A DNA stretch of 64,000 nt from Garcia nutans (Eukaryota; Streptophyta; Magnoliopsida; Malpighiales; Euphorbiaceae), in the NCBI GenBank assembly GCA_947685225.1, contig CANTUV010000076.1, forward strand, positions 248,001 through 312,000, read 5' to 3'. Made by a program: the position numbers and the translations under genes. Numbering within the stretch: the stretch's first letter is position 1; each line of letters starts with the position of its first letter. The notes under the pieces are model-generated. The model searched no databases and was not told the DNA's origin. It saw only the letters and a program-made list of their open reading frames with translations. Shown piece after piece: positions 48,555-57,398 of this stretch.

Positions 48555-50015
48555 TTATTCCACAAAAGTGAACATCACGAGTTCTGGATTAAACCGATTC
48601 GTGATGTAAGGTTTCAATCGATGCCCATTCACTGTAAACTTATCTCCAGACTTGAGATGCTTGATTTCAATGGACCCAAACTCCATAACTTTTGTAACTT
48701 CATATGGTCCCTGCCATCGTGACTTAAGCTTACCTGGGAACAACTTTAGCCGACTGTTATACAGAAGTACCAACTGGCCAGGTGTAAACTCCTTTCTCTT
48801 AATCAACTTGTCATGCCACTCTTTTGTCTTTTGCTTGTACAGCAAAGCATTCTCATATGCCCAAAATCGCATCTCATCCAACTCATTCACCTGCAATAAA
48901 CGAGACTTCTTTGCACTGTCAAGATCAAAATTCAAAAATTTAGTAGCCCAAAAAGCTTTGTGCTCGAGTTCCACAGGCAAATGACATGCTTTTCCATAAA
49001 CTAACCTAAAAGGTGACATGCCAATAGGTGTCTTAAAAGCTGTCCTATACGCCCACAACGCATCATCTAACCTAATGGCCCAATCTTTCCTAGAGGTATT
49101 CACAGTCTTTTCTAAGATTCTTTTTAATTCCCTGTTTGAAACCTCTACCTGACCACTTGTTTGTGGGTGATAAGGTGTAGCAACTTTATGCCTCACTCCA
49201 TACTTCCTAAGAAGAGCTTCAAATTGACGGTTGCAAAAATGTTTCCCACCATCACTAATTATTGCTCTAGGAGTGCCAAACCTAGTGAAAATGTTCTTCC
49301 TAAGGAATTGCAAAACAACATTGGAGTCATTAGTTCTAGTAGCTATGGCTTCCACCCATTTTGACACATAATCAACGGCTACTAGAATATACTCATTCCC
49401 ATATGAAGATGGAAATGGTCCCATAAAATCTATACCCCAAACATCAAAAATTTCACACACAAGTATATTATTCAAAGGCATTTCATCTCTCCTAGATATA
49501 TTACCTGAGCGTTGGCATCTATCACACTTAGAAACATATTGTCTAGCATCATGAAATAAAGAAGGCCAGAAAAAACCTGATTCGAGGACTTTAGCAGCCG
49601 TACGATTAGGTCCAAAATGGCCACCTACCTCTCCATCATGGCAATGCTTCAAAATACCTTCAATCTCCCACTCCGGAACACACCTTCTAATGAGTTGATC
49701 CGGACACAACTTGTATAGAAATGGATCCTCCCAATAATAATGCCTCGCATCTGCTACCAACTTCTTCCTTTGCTGAAAAGAAAAATCTGCAGGAATCTTT
49801 CTAGCTGCAAGATAATTAGCCAAATTAGCAAACCAAGGAGAAGTAGAATAAACAACACAAATCCTCTCCTCCGGAAATAATTCTGAAATTGTCTCTCCCT
49901 TATTGGTGTAAGCATTTGCTAATCGTGACAAATGATCAGCAATTAGATTTTCAGTGCCTTTCTTGTCCTTGATCTCCAAATCAAATTCTTGCAACAATAA
50001 AACCCACCGGATCAA
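48555..50015 (-). CDS. Athila integrase and end of RNase H region
   Basis: An open frame of 486 codons that is the C-terminal part of the pol polyprotein, separated from gag-pol by a frameshift. It opens with the linker IRWVLLLQEFDLEIKDKKGT after RNase H. It then has the integrase zinc finger (HCHDGEVGGH ... CDRCQ, about residues 119-165) and the catalytic core with D in GIDFMG (about 195), D in IISDGG and E in QVEVSNRE (about 294). The C-terminal GPF/Y-type module (RWQGPYEV) is present. No chromodomain follows, which is usual for Athila. Integrase joins element cDNA to host DNA. Catalytic residues look intact, but translation in this copy would need the upstream shift to be bypassed. Confidence 0.92.
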   Translation of the reverse strand: MIRWVLLLQEFDLEIKDKKGTENLIADHLSRLANAYTNKGETISELFPEERICVVYSTSPWFANLANYLAARKIPADFSFQQRKKLVADARHYYWEDPFLYKLCPDQLIRRCVPEWEIEGILKHCHDGEVGGHFGPNRTAAKVLESGFFWPSLFHDARQYVSKCDRCQRSGNISRRDEMPLNNILVCEIFDVWGIDFMGPFPSSYGNEYILVAVDYVSKWVEAIATRTNDSNVVLQFLRKNIFTRFGTPRAIISDGGKHFCNRQFEALLRKYGVRHKVATPYHPQTSGQVEVSNRELKRILEKTVNTSRKDWAIRLDDALWAYRTAFKTPIGMSPFRLVYGKACHLPVELEHKAFWATKFLNFDLDSAKKSRLLQVNELDEMRFWAYENALLYKQKTKEWHDKLIKRKEFTPGQLVLLYNSRLKLFPGKLKSRWQGPYEVTKVMEFGSIEIKHLKSGDKFTVNGHRLKPYITNRFNPELVMFTFVE

Positions 50016-53000
50016 CCGCGCTTTGATTCCTTTTTGGCAAACAAATGCCGAAGAGCTGCATGGTCAGTAAATACAATAGTTTTGGAACCTATTAAATAGG
50101 GCCTAAACTTCTCAAATGCATAAACTACAGCTAAGAATTCTTTCTCCGTAGTGGTGTAATTCAACTGCGGGCCTGTAAGAGTGTGACTAGCATAGTAAAT
50201 CACACGAAACACTTTATCTCTCCTTTGCCCCAAAGCTGCCCCAAGTGCGTAGTCACTTGCATCGCACATCAACTCAAATGGGCTCTTCCAATCCGGCGCT
50301 ATCATCACTGGAGCTGTGACCAACTTTTCTTTCAAAATTTTAAAAGCCTGTAAACACTCATCATCAAAATCAAACTTATTATCCTTAACAAGCAAATTAG
50401 AAAGAGGTTTAGCAATCTTTGCAAAATCTTGAATAAACCTCCTGTAGAATCCAGCATGTCCTAAAATACTTCTTACTCCCTTCACAGATGTTGGTGGTGG
50501 CAATTTGTCAATTACCTCCACTTTTGCCTTGTCAACTTCAATTCCTCTTTCAGAAATCTTGTGTCCAAGCACTATACCTTCATTCACCATAAAATGGCAC
50601 TTCTCCCAGTTCAACACAAGATTTGTCTCCTCACATCTCTGCAAAACAAAATCTAAATGTTCCAAACAAGCATCAAAGGTTAATCCATAAACAGTGAAAT
50701 CATCCATGAAAATCTCCATACATTTCTCAATCATGTCATGAAAAATAGCAATCATACACCGCTGAAAAGTAGCCGGTGCATTACACAAACCAAAAGGCAT
50801 ACGCCTATATGCAAAAGTGCCATACGGACATGTAAAAGTAGTTTTCTCTTGATCCTCGGGGGCTATGGGAATTTGAAAATAACCAGAAAACCCATCTAAG
50901 AAACAATAAAATCGATTTCCCGCTAATCTTTCAAGCATTTGATCAATGAATGGAAGTGGAAAATGATCTTTTCTAGTGGCAGAGTTAAGCTTTCTATAAT
51001 CGATGCACACTCTCCACCCCGTCACTGTTCTAGTAGGTATCAACTCATTGTTCTCATTCTCAATCACAGTCATCCCCCCTTTCTTAGGAACTACATGAAC
51101 CGGACTCACCCATGCACTATCAGAAATTGGGTAAATAATACCTGCATCGAGAAGCTTGATAACCTCATTCTTAACCACCTCTTGCATGGCTGGATTTAAC
51201 CTTCTTTGCGGTTGAATCGTTGTTTTGTAACCTTCTTCCATCAGAATCTTGTGCATACAAATGGTAGGGCTAACTCCTTTGATGTCGGAAAGCTTCCACC
51301 CAATTGAGGACTTGCGCTTCTGCAATAAAGCAATCGTCCTTTCTTCCTGTTCAGCTGTCAAATAGGCAGAAATAATCACAGGAGAAACATCTTTGTCAAG
51401 AAAAACATATTTCAAATGTGGGGGTAAAGGTTTCAATCCCCCTTTCTTAGGAATTTCTTCCTTAAGTTCTTGCGATTCCTCCTTCTTCTCATAATCCAAA
51501 GGAATTGGAGTTTCTTGCTCTTGCACCTCACTTCCAACCATAAAACACTGCTCAACTTCCTTTTCAAATTCATCCTTCATAAACTCTTCTTGCTTCATTT
51601 CCTGCACACAATAATCAACATTATCAAGGAATAAGCACATATCATTCTCATGCATTTGAGGATGCCTCATAGCCTTCTTGATATCGAACACAATCTGCTC
51701 ATCATTGAATCGCAATGTTAATCGTCCCTCTCTTACATCAATCAATGCACCTGCAGTAGCTAAAAATGGTCTACCAAAAATGATAGGGACAATTGTATTA
51801 ACCTGTATATCCAAAACAACAAAGTCAGCTGGAAAAACAAATGGTCCAACTTTCACTAACAAATCCTCTATAATTCCACAAGGAACTTTTATGGACCCAT
51901 CAGCTAATTGTAGTGTAATATGCGTTTTCTTGATCTCACCTAGATTAAATTCCCTACACAAAGACAAAGGGATCAAGTTTATGCTAGCACCTAAATCGCA
52001 CAATGCTTTTTCAAACTTAGCACTCCCTAATTCACAAGGAATAATGAAACTCCCTGGGTCTTTTAACTTTGCAGGTAATTTATTTTGAACAATTGCACTA
52101 CAATTTTCAGTCAACTTTACTACACCTTCCTCATCTAATCTCCTCCTATTAGAAAGGATCTCCTTAAAGAACTTGGCATAACTAGGCATTTGTGTCAAGG
52201 CCTCAGCAAAAGGCATATTAATGTTAACCTTTTTAATAATCTCTAAAAATCTAGAAAACTTATCATCCTTTTTCCTTTTTCCTAATTTCTCAGGATAAGG
52301 ACACTTACTCACATCAATTTCACTAGAAGAAATGTTTCGAGGAAACTTACCTTGCTTTGTTGCATGATCTTCTTGACTCACCTCTTGCTGACTTACTTTC
52401 TCTTCACTTGGCTCTTCAAGAATCGCCTTTTCACTCGCTTTTTCTACCCTCTCCTTAGGTTTGGGATCCTCTAGAGTTGTCCCACTTCTCAAAGTAATTG
52501 CTTGCACATGCTCCCTAGGATTCTTTTCCGAATTACTTGGCAAAGATCCTTGAGCTCTTTCCGACATAGCATTTGCCAATTGTCCAATTTGCAACTCTAA
52601 GTTCTTCATAGAAGCTTCTTGATTTTGCATCCTCTTCTCATTAGCTTCTATATACTTAGTCATCAAATCCTCCAATGAGGATTTCTTCTCCTGCGGTTGT
52701 AGTGATGGTGGAGGGTTTTGTGAATAACCTGGAGGTTGTTGCCTTCCTTGTGCATTGTTGCTCCAAGAGAAATTTGGATGGTTCCTCCACCCCGGGTTAT
52801 ATGTGTTGCTAAACGGATCATTGTTCCTGCGATAATTACCAACAAAATTAGCTTGATCATGACTAGAATTAGCAAACATATTACCTGTTTGGCACTCAAT
52901 GTTTGAGTGCCCTCCTCCACAAAAATCACATAACGAGGCTACTATGGATGGGTTGTGAACTTGTAAACCCGCAATCTTCTTATTCAAAGCCTCCACTTGA

Positions 53001-53860
53001 GCAGTTAATGCGGTCATTTGATCCACTTCAAAAACACCTCCTTGCCTCCTCGGTTGAGCTCTTATGTCATCATATTGATACATGTTGGAAATCATTGTAT
53101 CAATCAAATCATAAGCTTCTTCAGGTGTTTTTATATTCAAAGTGCCCCCCGAAGCTGCATCGATCATATTTCTAGCTTGCATATTGATGCCTCTATAAAA
53201 ATATTGGACTTGCATCCACAATGGCATTTGATGGTTCGGGCACTTCCTTAGCAACTCCTTGTATCGCTCCCATGCCTCATAAAGCGACTCATTCTCAAAC
53301 TGCACAAAAGATGAAATTTGATTAAGCAATTTCATAGTTTTTCCAGGTGGAAAATACTTACCCAAAAATTTTCTTCTCAAGTCTTCCCATGTAGTAATAG
53401 AACCAGCTGGTTGAGAATTCAACCAACTCTTTGCTTTATCCCTCAACGAAAAGGGAAACAATCTTAGCCAAACTGCCTCATCAGGCACACCGTTATATTT
53501 GAACGTAGCACACAACTCAAGGAAATTTGAAATGTGTTGATGAGGATCTTCATTCTCCAAGCCTCCAAACTGATAAGAGTTCTGAATCATCTGAATTATC
53601 TGGGGCTTGATTTCAAAATTGTTGGCTGCAACAGTTGGCCTAACTATGGGAGGATTGACTCCTTCAGGTTGAGCCATAACATAATCCTGCATGGTTCGTT
53701 GTCTTTCATTAACATCGTCTTGTATTGCCAAAGGAGGATCAACTACTCGTGGTGGATTTGCCATCTTGCTTTTGGCTTTAGCTAGTCTCTTCCTCTCACG
53801 GAAAGTTCTCTCAATCTCTGGATCTTCTTCAACTAGTGCCGATTTACTGCTTATGGTCAT
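50012..53860 (-). CDS. Athila gag-pol: capsid, protease, reverse transcriptase, RNase H
   Basis: An open frame of 1,282 codons whose ATG at 53860 lies about 90 nt after the primer site. Order: gag with the retrotransposon capsid domain (phrases SYQFGGLENEDPHQHI, RLFPFSLRDKAKSWL; about residues 90-280), a CCHC knuckle CDFCGGGHSNIEC (about 311-323), protease with CDLGASINLIPLSL (about 620), reverse transcriptase with RMPFGLCNAPATFQR and the catalytic FMDD (about 1052), and RNase H (about 1175 onward, with LMCDASDYALGAAL and TDHAALRHLF). The frame ends prematurely at 50012 because of a one-base deletion near 50023; the rest of pol follows in another frame at 50015. It is otherwise uninterrupted, consistent with a young copy. 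Confidence 0.94.
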   Translation of the reverse strand: MTISSKSALVEEDPEIERTFRERKRLAKAKSKMANPPRVVDPPLAIQDDVNERQRTMQDYVMAQPEGVNPPIVRPTVAANNFEIKPQIIQMIQNSYQFGGLENEDPHQHISNFLELCATFKYNGVPDEAVWLRLFPFSLRDKAKSWLNSQPAGSITTWEDLRRKFLGKYFPPGKTMKLLNQISSFVQFENESLYEAWERYKELLRKCPNHQMPLWMQVQYFYRGINMQARNMIDAASGGTLNIKTPEEAYDLIDTMISNMYQYDDIRAQPRRQGGVFEVDQMTALTAQVEALNKKIAGLQVHNPSIVASLCDFCGGGHSNIECQTGNMFANSSHDQANFVGNYRRNNDPFSNTYNPGWRNHPNFSWSNNAQGRQQPPGYSQNPPPSLQPQEKKSSLEDLMTKYIEANEKRMQNQEASMKNLELQIGQLANAMSERAQGSLPSNSEKNPREHVQAITLRSGTTLEDPKPKERVEKASEKAILEEPSEEKVSQQEVSQEDHATKQGKFPRNISSSEIDVSKCPYPEKLGKRKKDDKFSRFLEIIKKVNINMPFAEALTQMPSYAKFFKEILSNRRRLDEEGVVKLTENCSAIVQNKLPAKLKDPGSFIIPCELGSAKFEKALCDLGASINLIPLSLCREFNLGEIKKTHITLQLADGSIKVPCGIIEDLLVKVGPFVFPADFVVLDIQVNTIVPIIFGRPFLATAGALIDVREGRLTLRFNDEQIVFDIKKAMRHPQMHENDMCLFLDNVDYCVQEMKQEEFMKDEFEKEVEQCFMVGSEVQEQETPIPLDYEKKEESQELKEEIPKKGGLKPLPPHLKYVFLDKDVSPVIISAYLTAEQEERTIALLQKRKSSIGWKLSDIKGVSPTICMHKILMEEGYKTTIQPQRRLNPAMQEVVKNEVIKLLDAGIIYPISDSAWVSPVHVVPKKGGMTVIENENNELIPTRTVTGWRVCIDYRKLNSATRKDHFPLPFIDQMLERLAGNRFYCFLDGFSGYFQIPIAPEDQEKTTFTCPYGTFAYRRMPFGLCNAPATFQRCMIAIFHDMIEKCMEIFMDDFTVYGLTFDACLEHLDFVLQRCEETNLVLNWEKCHFMVNEGIVLGHKISERGIEVDKAKVEVIDKLPPPTSVKGVRSILGHAGFYRRFIQDFAKIAKPLSNLLVKDNKFDFDDECLQAFKILKEKLVTAPVMIAPDWKSPFELMCDASDYALGAALGQRRDKVFRVIYYASHTLTGPQLNYTTTEKEFLAVVYAFEKFRPYLIGSKTIVFTDHAALRHLFAKKESKRG

Positions 53861-53950
53861 ACACTATTGTAAACCTTCACAAAAAGCAAACTCAAACACA
53901 AACTCAAATTAATAGACAAAAATTAAATCAACTTTCAACAAGAGCAAAGG

Positions 53951-53968
53951 TCCCCGGCAGCGGCACCA
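53951..53968 (-). other. Athila primer-binding site, tRNA-Asp type
   Basis: On the element strand the sequence TGGTGCCGCTGCCGGGGA lies six bases inside the 5' LTR. It is close to the complement of the 3' end of plant tRNA-Asp, the primer used by Athila elements, with about two mismatches to the usual form as I remember it. Confidence 0.8.
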
Positions 53969-53974
53969 AAAACT

Positions 53975-55275
53975 TGATACGTCCTAGCAAGTGAACTAGT
54001 CGTATGAGTTATAGTGGACAAAGAGTCCGGTTATCGTTCCCACCGAGACCTAATCTAGGAGCCAATTAATCCAACTCTATAACTATTAGTTGAGCAATCA
54101 AATTATGATGAATAAAAAAAAATTGAACTTAAAGTTAACTCATGCAAAAGTATCAAATAGCTAGATTTAGAGAAAATTAATCAAATATGGAGACAGTTAG
54201 GATTCGCAATCCACCTTAACCATTCCGGATGCTATTTAATTATGGAATTTAAATTTGAGATTGGTTAGTTCTTCCTAAACCCAATTTACCCGTCGAGGCC
54301 GTAAATTCTCAATCTAATTCTAAACTCCTATCCGGACAATTTAAAATTAAATTGCATAAGCACAAACCCAATTCTTAATTCACCCTACCAGGCAATGAAT
54401 CAAAAATTAAACCACAAATTAATCGTCAAGTCTCCTATCCGGACAAACCCAAGTCTAATTTGTTATGCAAAAAGCTTATAATCATGCATGAATAAATTAA
54501 TCCAACAAACCCAACTACCCGTCTAGGCCATAGCATAGGTAATTAAATCAATAACATCATACAAGCATTAAGATCAAATTTTGCATAAAACTCAAAATAA
54601 AAATTCCATTAATCAAGATTAAGCATCCATCATAAGTTAAGGTTTCATGCTCCTCCTAACAAAAAGGGAAACTACTCCATAACTAGATCAAAAGAACAAA
54701 AGAGAGAAAAGAAAACCATAATAAATTGTAGAAGAATTCTTTCCTCCTTGATCTTGTCCCAAAATCACGTTTCAGAGATGAAAAAGATGTAAAAGAAGTT
54801 CCCAATTCTTTACAAAAAATAATCTCCTCCTCTTTTCTTTCGTGTCTCTTCAGTTATTTTCTCATTAGTGTCTCGTCAGTTATTTTTCCATTTTTGTCTC
54901 TTCAGTTATTTTCCCCTTTAGATAAGGAAAAGTGGCATCCAAGTAATAAAATCCCGTCCAAACTTGACTTTCCAAAGTTACCCTCGCACAGACCACAGCC
55001 TCAAGTCGATACCACAACCTACTTCTGCTCTGCCACAACTGCTTGTGGTTCCAACTGCTTCTCACTACTCTTTCCAAAGTATGCTCCTCAATTAAATTCC
55101 ACCAAAACACCTATAAAACAAATAAAAAACACACAAAATAAATAAAAACACCAAAAACATAAACACAAAACAGAAAATAACAATAAAACACATAAAAATA
55201 CATAAAAACATATAAAACTAAAGTAAAAATGACATTTAAAACATATTAAAAACACTATAAAATATCAACTTATCA
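53975..55275 (-). repeat. Athila 5' LTR (right copy)
   Basis: 1,301 bp, TG...CA, followed by the target duplication TGTAG at 55276-55280. It is upstream in element orientation and would hold the promoter. Confidence 0.96.
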
Positions 55276-55280
55276 TGTAG

Positions 55281-55416
55281 CAGTTGGAAAGTGTTTCTTA
55301 ATAATTTTATGTAATTAATAAAGGAACTTGGAATTAAATTAATTAATGAGGTCACCCACATTCTCATAAAACTCAATTTTTCAACTCTACCTTCACTTCA
55401 TTAATTATGATTCTAC

Positions 55417-55454
<38 letters not shown>

Positions 55455-56183
55455 CTATTCTTATACTCCTTTTTATTTTTGGAAAAAGGTATTCGTATAA
55501 ATTTTTATATACAAATTTTGTACAAACTCAATAAAATTTCAAGATTGTCCTTATTAAATAACTGTTATCTTTTTTTCTTCTTTTTTCCCTCCAATTTTGC
55601 TATTAATTTCTTTCACCAATTGAGTTTTATAATCAACTGCAATTAATAATCACTTACAAAAAAATGCACTAATTTAATATTATTTAATAATTTAATCTAA
55701 TTTAATGCTGGCCACGTTACATATATTAACATAATATAGACATGTTAAATAATATTGTCAAATTTATATAAAGTGTTATAATTTCATTATCAAGAGTTTT
55801 TAACATATTAATTAATTATCTTCTCTTAATGATTGAATTTATATAATACTAACTAATTATAAATATTAATTTGTAGAGACACATGAATTTATATTTTATA
55901 TTTTAATAAAATTTTTAAAAAATAATTATAATAATATAAATAAATAATTTTAAAATAATTATTTTATATTGCTCTTATATCAATTTTTTTTCTATTTATT
56001 CAAAATTTTCTAAGCATCCCCTTATTCAAATATTAAAAAGTATTCTACCTAAATAATATATCTTCTTGTAATAATTATATAGTATCATTTTTAGAAAATA
56101 AATGTTTTTATTTCAATTTAAAATTATTATTGCAATATCTAAAAAGTTAGAAATGAAAAAAATATTAGGCTATAATATAAGTT
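55281..56183. other. AT-rich spacer between two retrotransposons
   Basis: No gene. It contains an (ATT)n microsatellite at 55419-55453 that accounts for the leucine-rich frame at 55407-55646. Confidence 0.75.
55419..55453. repeat. (ATT)n microsatellite
   Basis: About 11 uninterrupted ATT units. Confidence 0.97.
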
Positions 56184-56188
56184 TTACC

Positions 56189-56648
56189 TGTTAGAATTAA
56201 TTTTATATTGTTAAAATTAATCCTAAGTGTGAGCTAAATATATTTAAATATTAAATGTGTATTGCAGTCAAATTAAGATAGTCAAATTAAAGTTTTGATC
56301 AAATTAGGATTGTTGACCTTCTTGTAATAGGATTATAAGTGTAGAGACCGTTAAGAATTTCTATTTTGTTGAAGGACCAAAATAGAAATTAATCAATTTA
56401 TTAAGATAAGGGGTCGTGGTCTCCGGGGGAAAATAATAATTTTGAGAGAACATTACGTTCCTTCAGTAGTGCTTCCGCTAAACTTAAAGTGTGTATCCCC
56501 TCGAAGGCGACAAACTCCAAAATCGTCTTCAACTTCAACATACGATGATGTCAGGTATGCAATTTAGCCATTTGCAATTTTATTTGAATAATCTAGTGAT
56601 CTATGCATATTTTAGGTTTTAGAGGAATCAGGCTTTCTCCCCCTTTCA
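56189..56648 (+). repeat. Copia 5' LTR
   Basis: 460 bp. Compared with the 3' LTR it lacks 6 bp after about 56404 where the other copy has a TATA-like TTATAAATA, and it lacks about 11 bp near 56317. The downstream transcript start and primer site are otherwise conserved. Confidence 0.95.
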
Positions 56649-56650
56649 AT

Positions 56651-56668
56651 TGGTATCAGAGCCCTATA
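56651..56668 (+). other. Copia primer-binding site, initiator tRNA-Met type
   Basis: TGGTATCAGAGC lies two bases after the LTR, the standard copia primer site. Confidence 0.93.
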
Positions 56669-57398
56669 CTAGGTTGCTAGATTTTCCGATTAAATTGCGG
56701 TATTGATTATTGTTTTGATTCTAGAAAATTAATTCGGTGATTGTAATTTTCTAGAATTAATTTGGAATCGAAATTAGTAATCTGAAATCAATTTTGGTTT
56801 GATTTTTTTTTGGATTAAATTACTGAGATTATTTAATTAATTATAGAAAAATCGAATTTTTTAGACTTCAATTTGGGTTTGTGATTTTTTCTGGAATTAA
56901 TTAATTTAGTTAATTAATTATGTAAATTAATTAATTTTTAAAAAAAATTTACCTTACTCCTTTTCATTTTTTTTAATTTATTTTATTTTTTTTATTTAAA
57001 AAAAATTCATTTAATTTTAAAATTGCAATTTTGATTGTAATTTAAAATTTAATTCAATTGAGTTTAAATTTTGGTATTTTAGTCCTGATTGTGTTTAATA
57101 TTTTTAATAATAAATTAATTGAAATAAAAAGTTACCAAAGTGACTTCTATTGTGTAAATTAATTTATTTGGGATATTAGACAGGTGTATTAAAATTCATT
57201 GAAGGTAGTAAACCGGCCCAAAGGAAGGTTGCTATCTGGCTGAATTGAGAATACATGTGCAGTGATAAATATGTGATAATTATTATGTTTTCATCCATGT
57301 GGATAATAAATCGGCCCAAAGGAAGGTTTATTATTTGACAGGACTGAATTGTCAATATTTGATTACTGCGTTGAGATACCAATTACAGTTAATATTTT
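56669..57398 (+). other. Copia leader region
   Basis: AT-rich untranslated leader. The 17-base phrase cggcccaaaggaaggtt occurs twice, at 57214-57230 and 57312-57328, 98 bp apart, each followed by a short diverged match. There is no capsid coding sequence. Confidence 0.75.

Larger units (their letters stand above)
42949..55275 (-). mobile_element. Full-length Athila-type Gypsy LTR retrotransposon
   Basis: A 12,327-bp element in minus orientation. Two LTRs (42949-44250, 53975-55275) start TG and end CA and are flanked by the target duplication TGTAG (42944-42948, 55276-55280). In element order: 5' LTR, tRNA-Asp-type primer site, gag-pol (53860-50012), integrase (50015-48555), a GC-rich patch, an extra ORF in env position (47213-46080), a polypurine tract and the 3' LTR. 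Long size, the Asp primer site, the third ORF and the absence of a chromodomain place it in the Athila branch. By eye the LTRs differ at about nine bases and one indel in 1,300, so insertion was recent. One frameshift and one stop disable this copy. Confidence 0.95.

Noticed and set aside
50505..53912. Several plus-strand frames of 60-136 codons
   Set aside because: All are antisense shadows of the Athila gag-pol gene.
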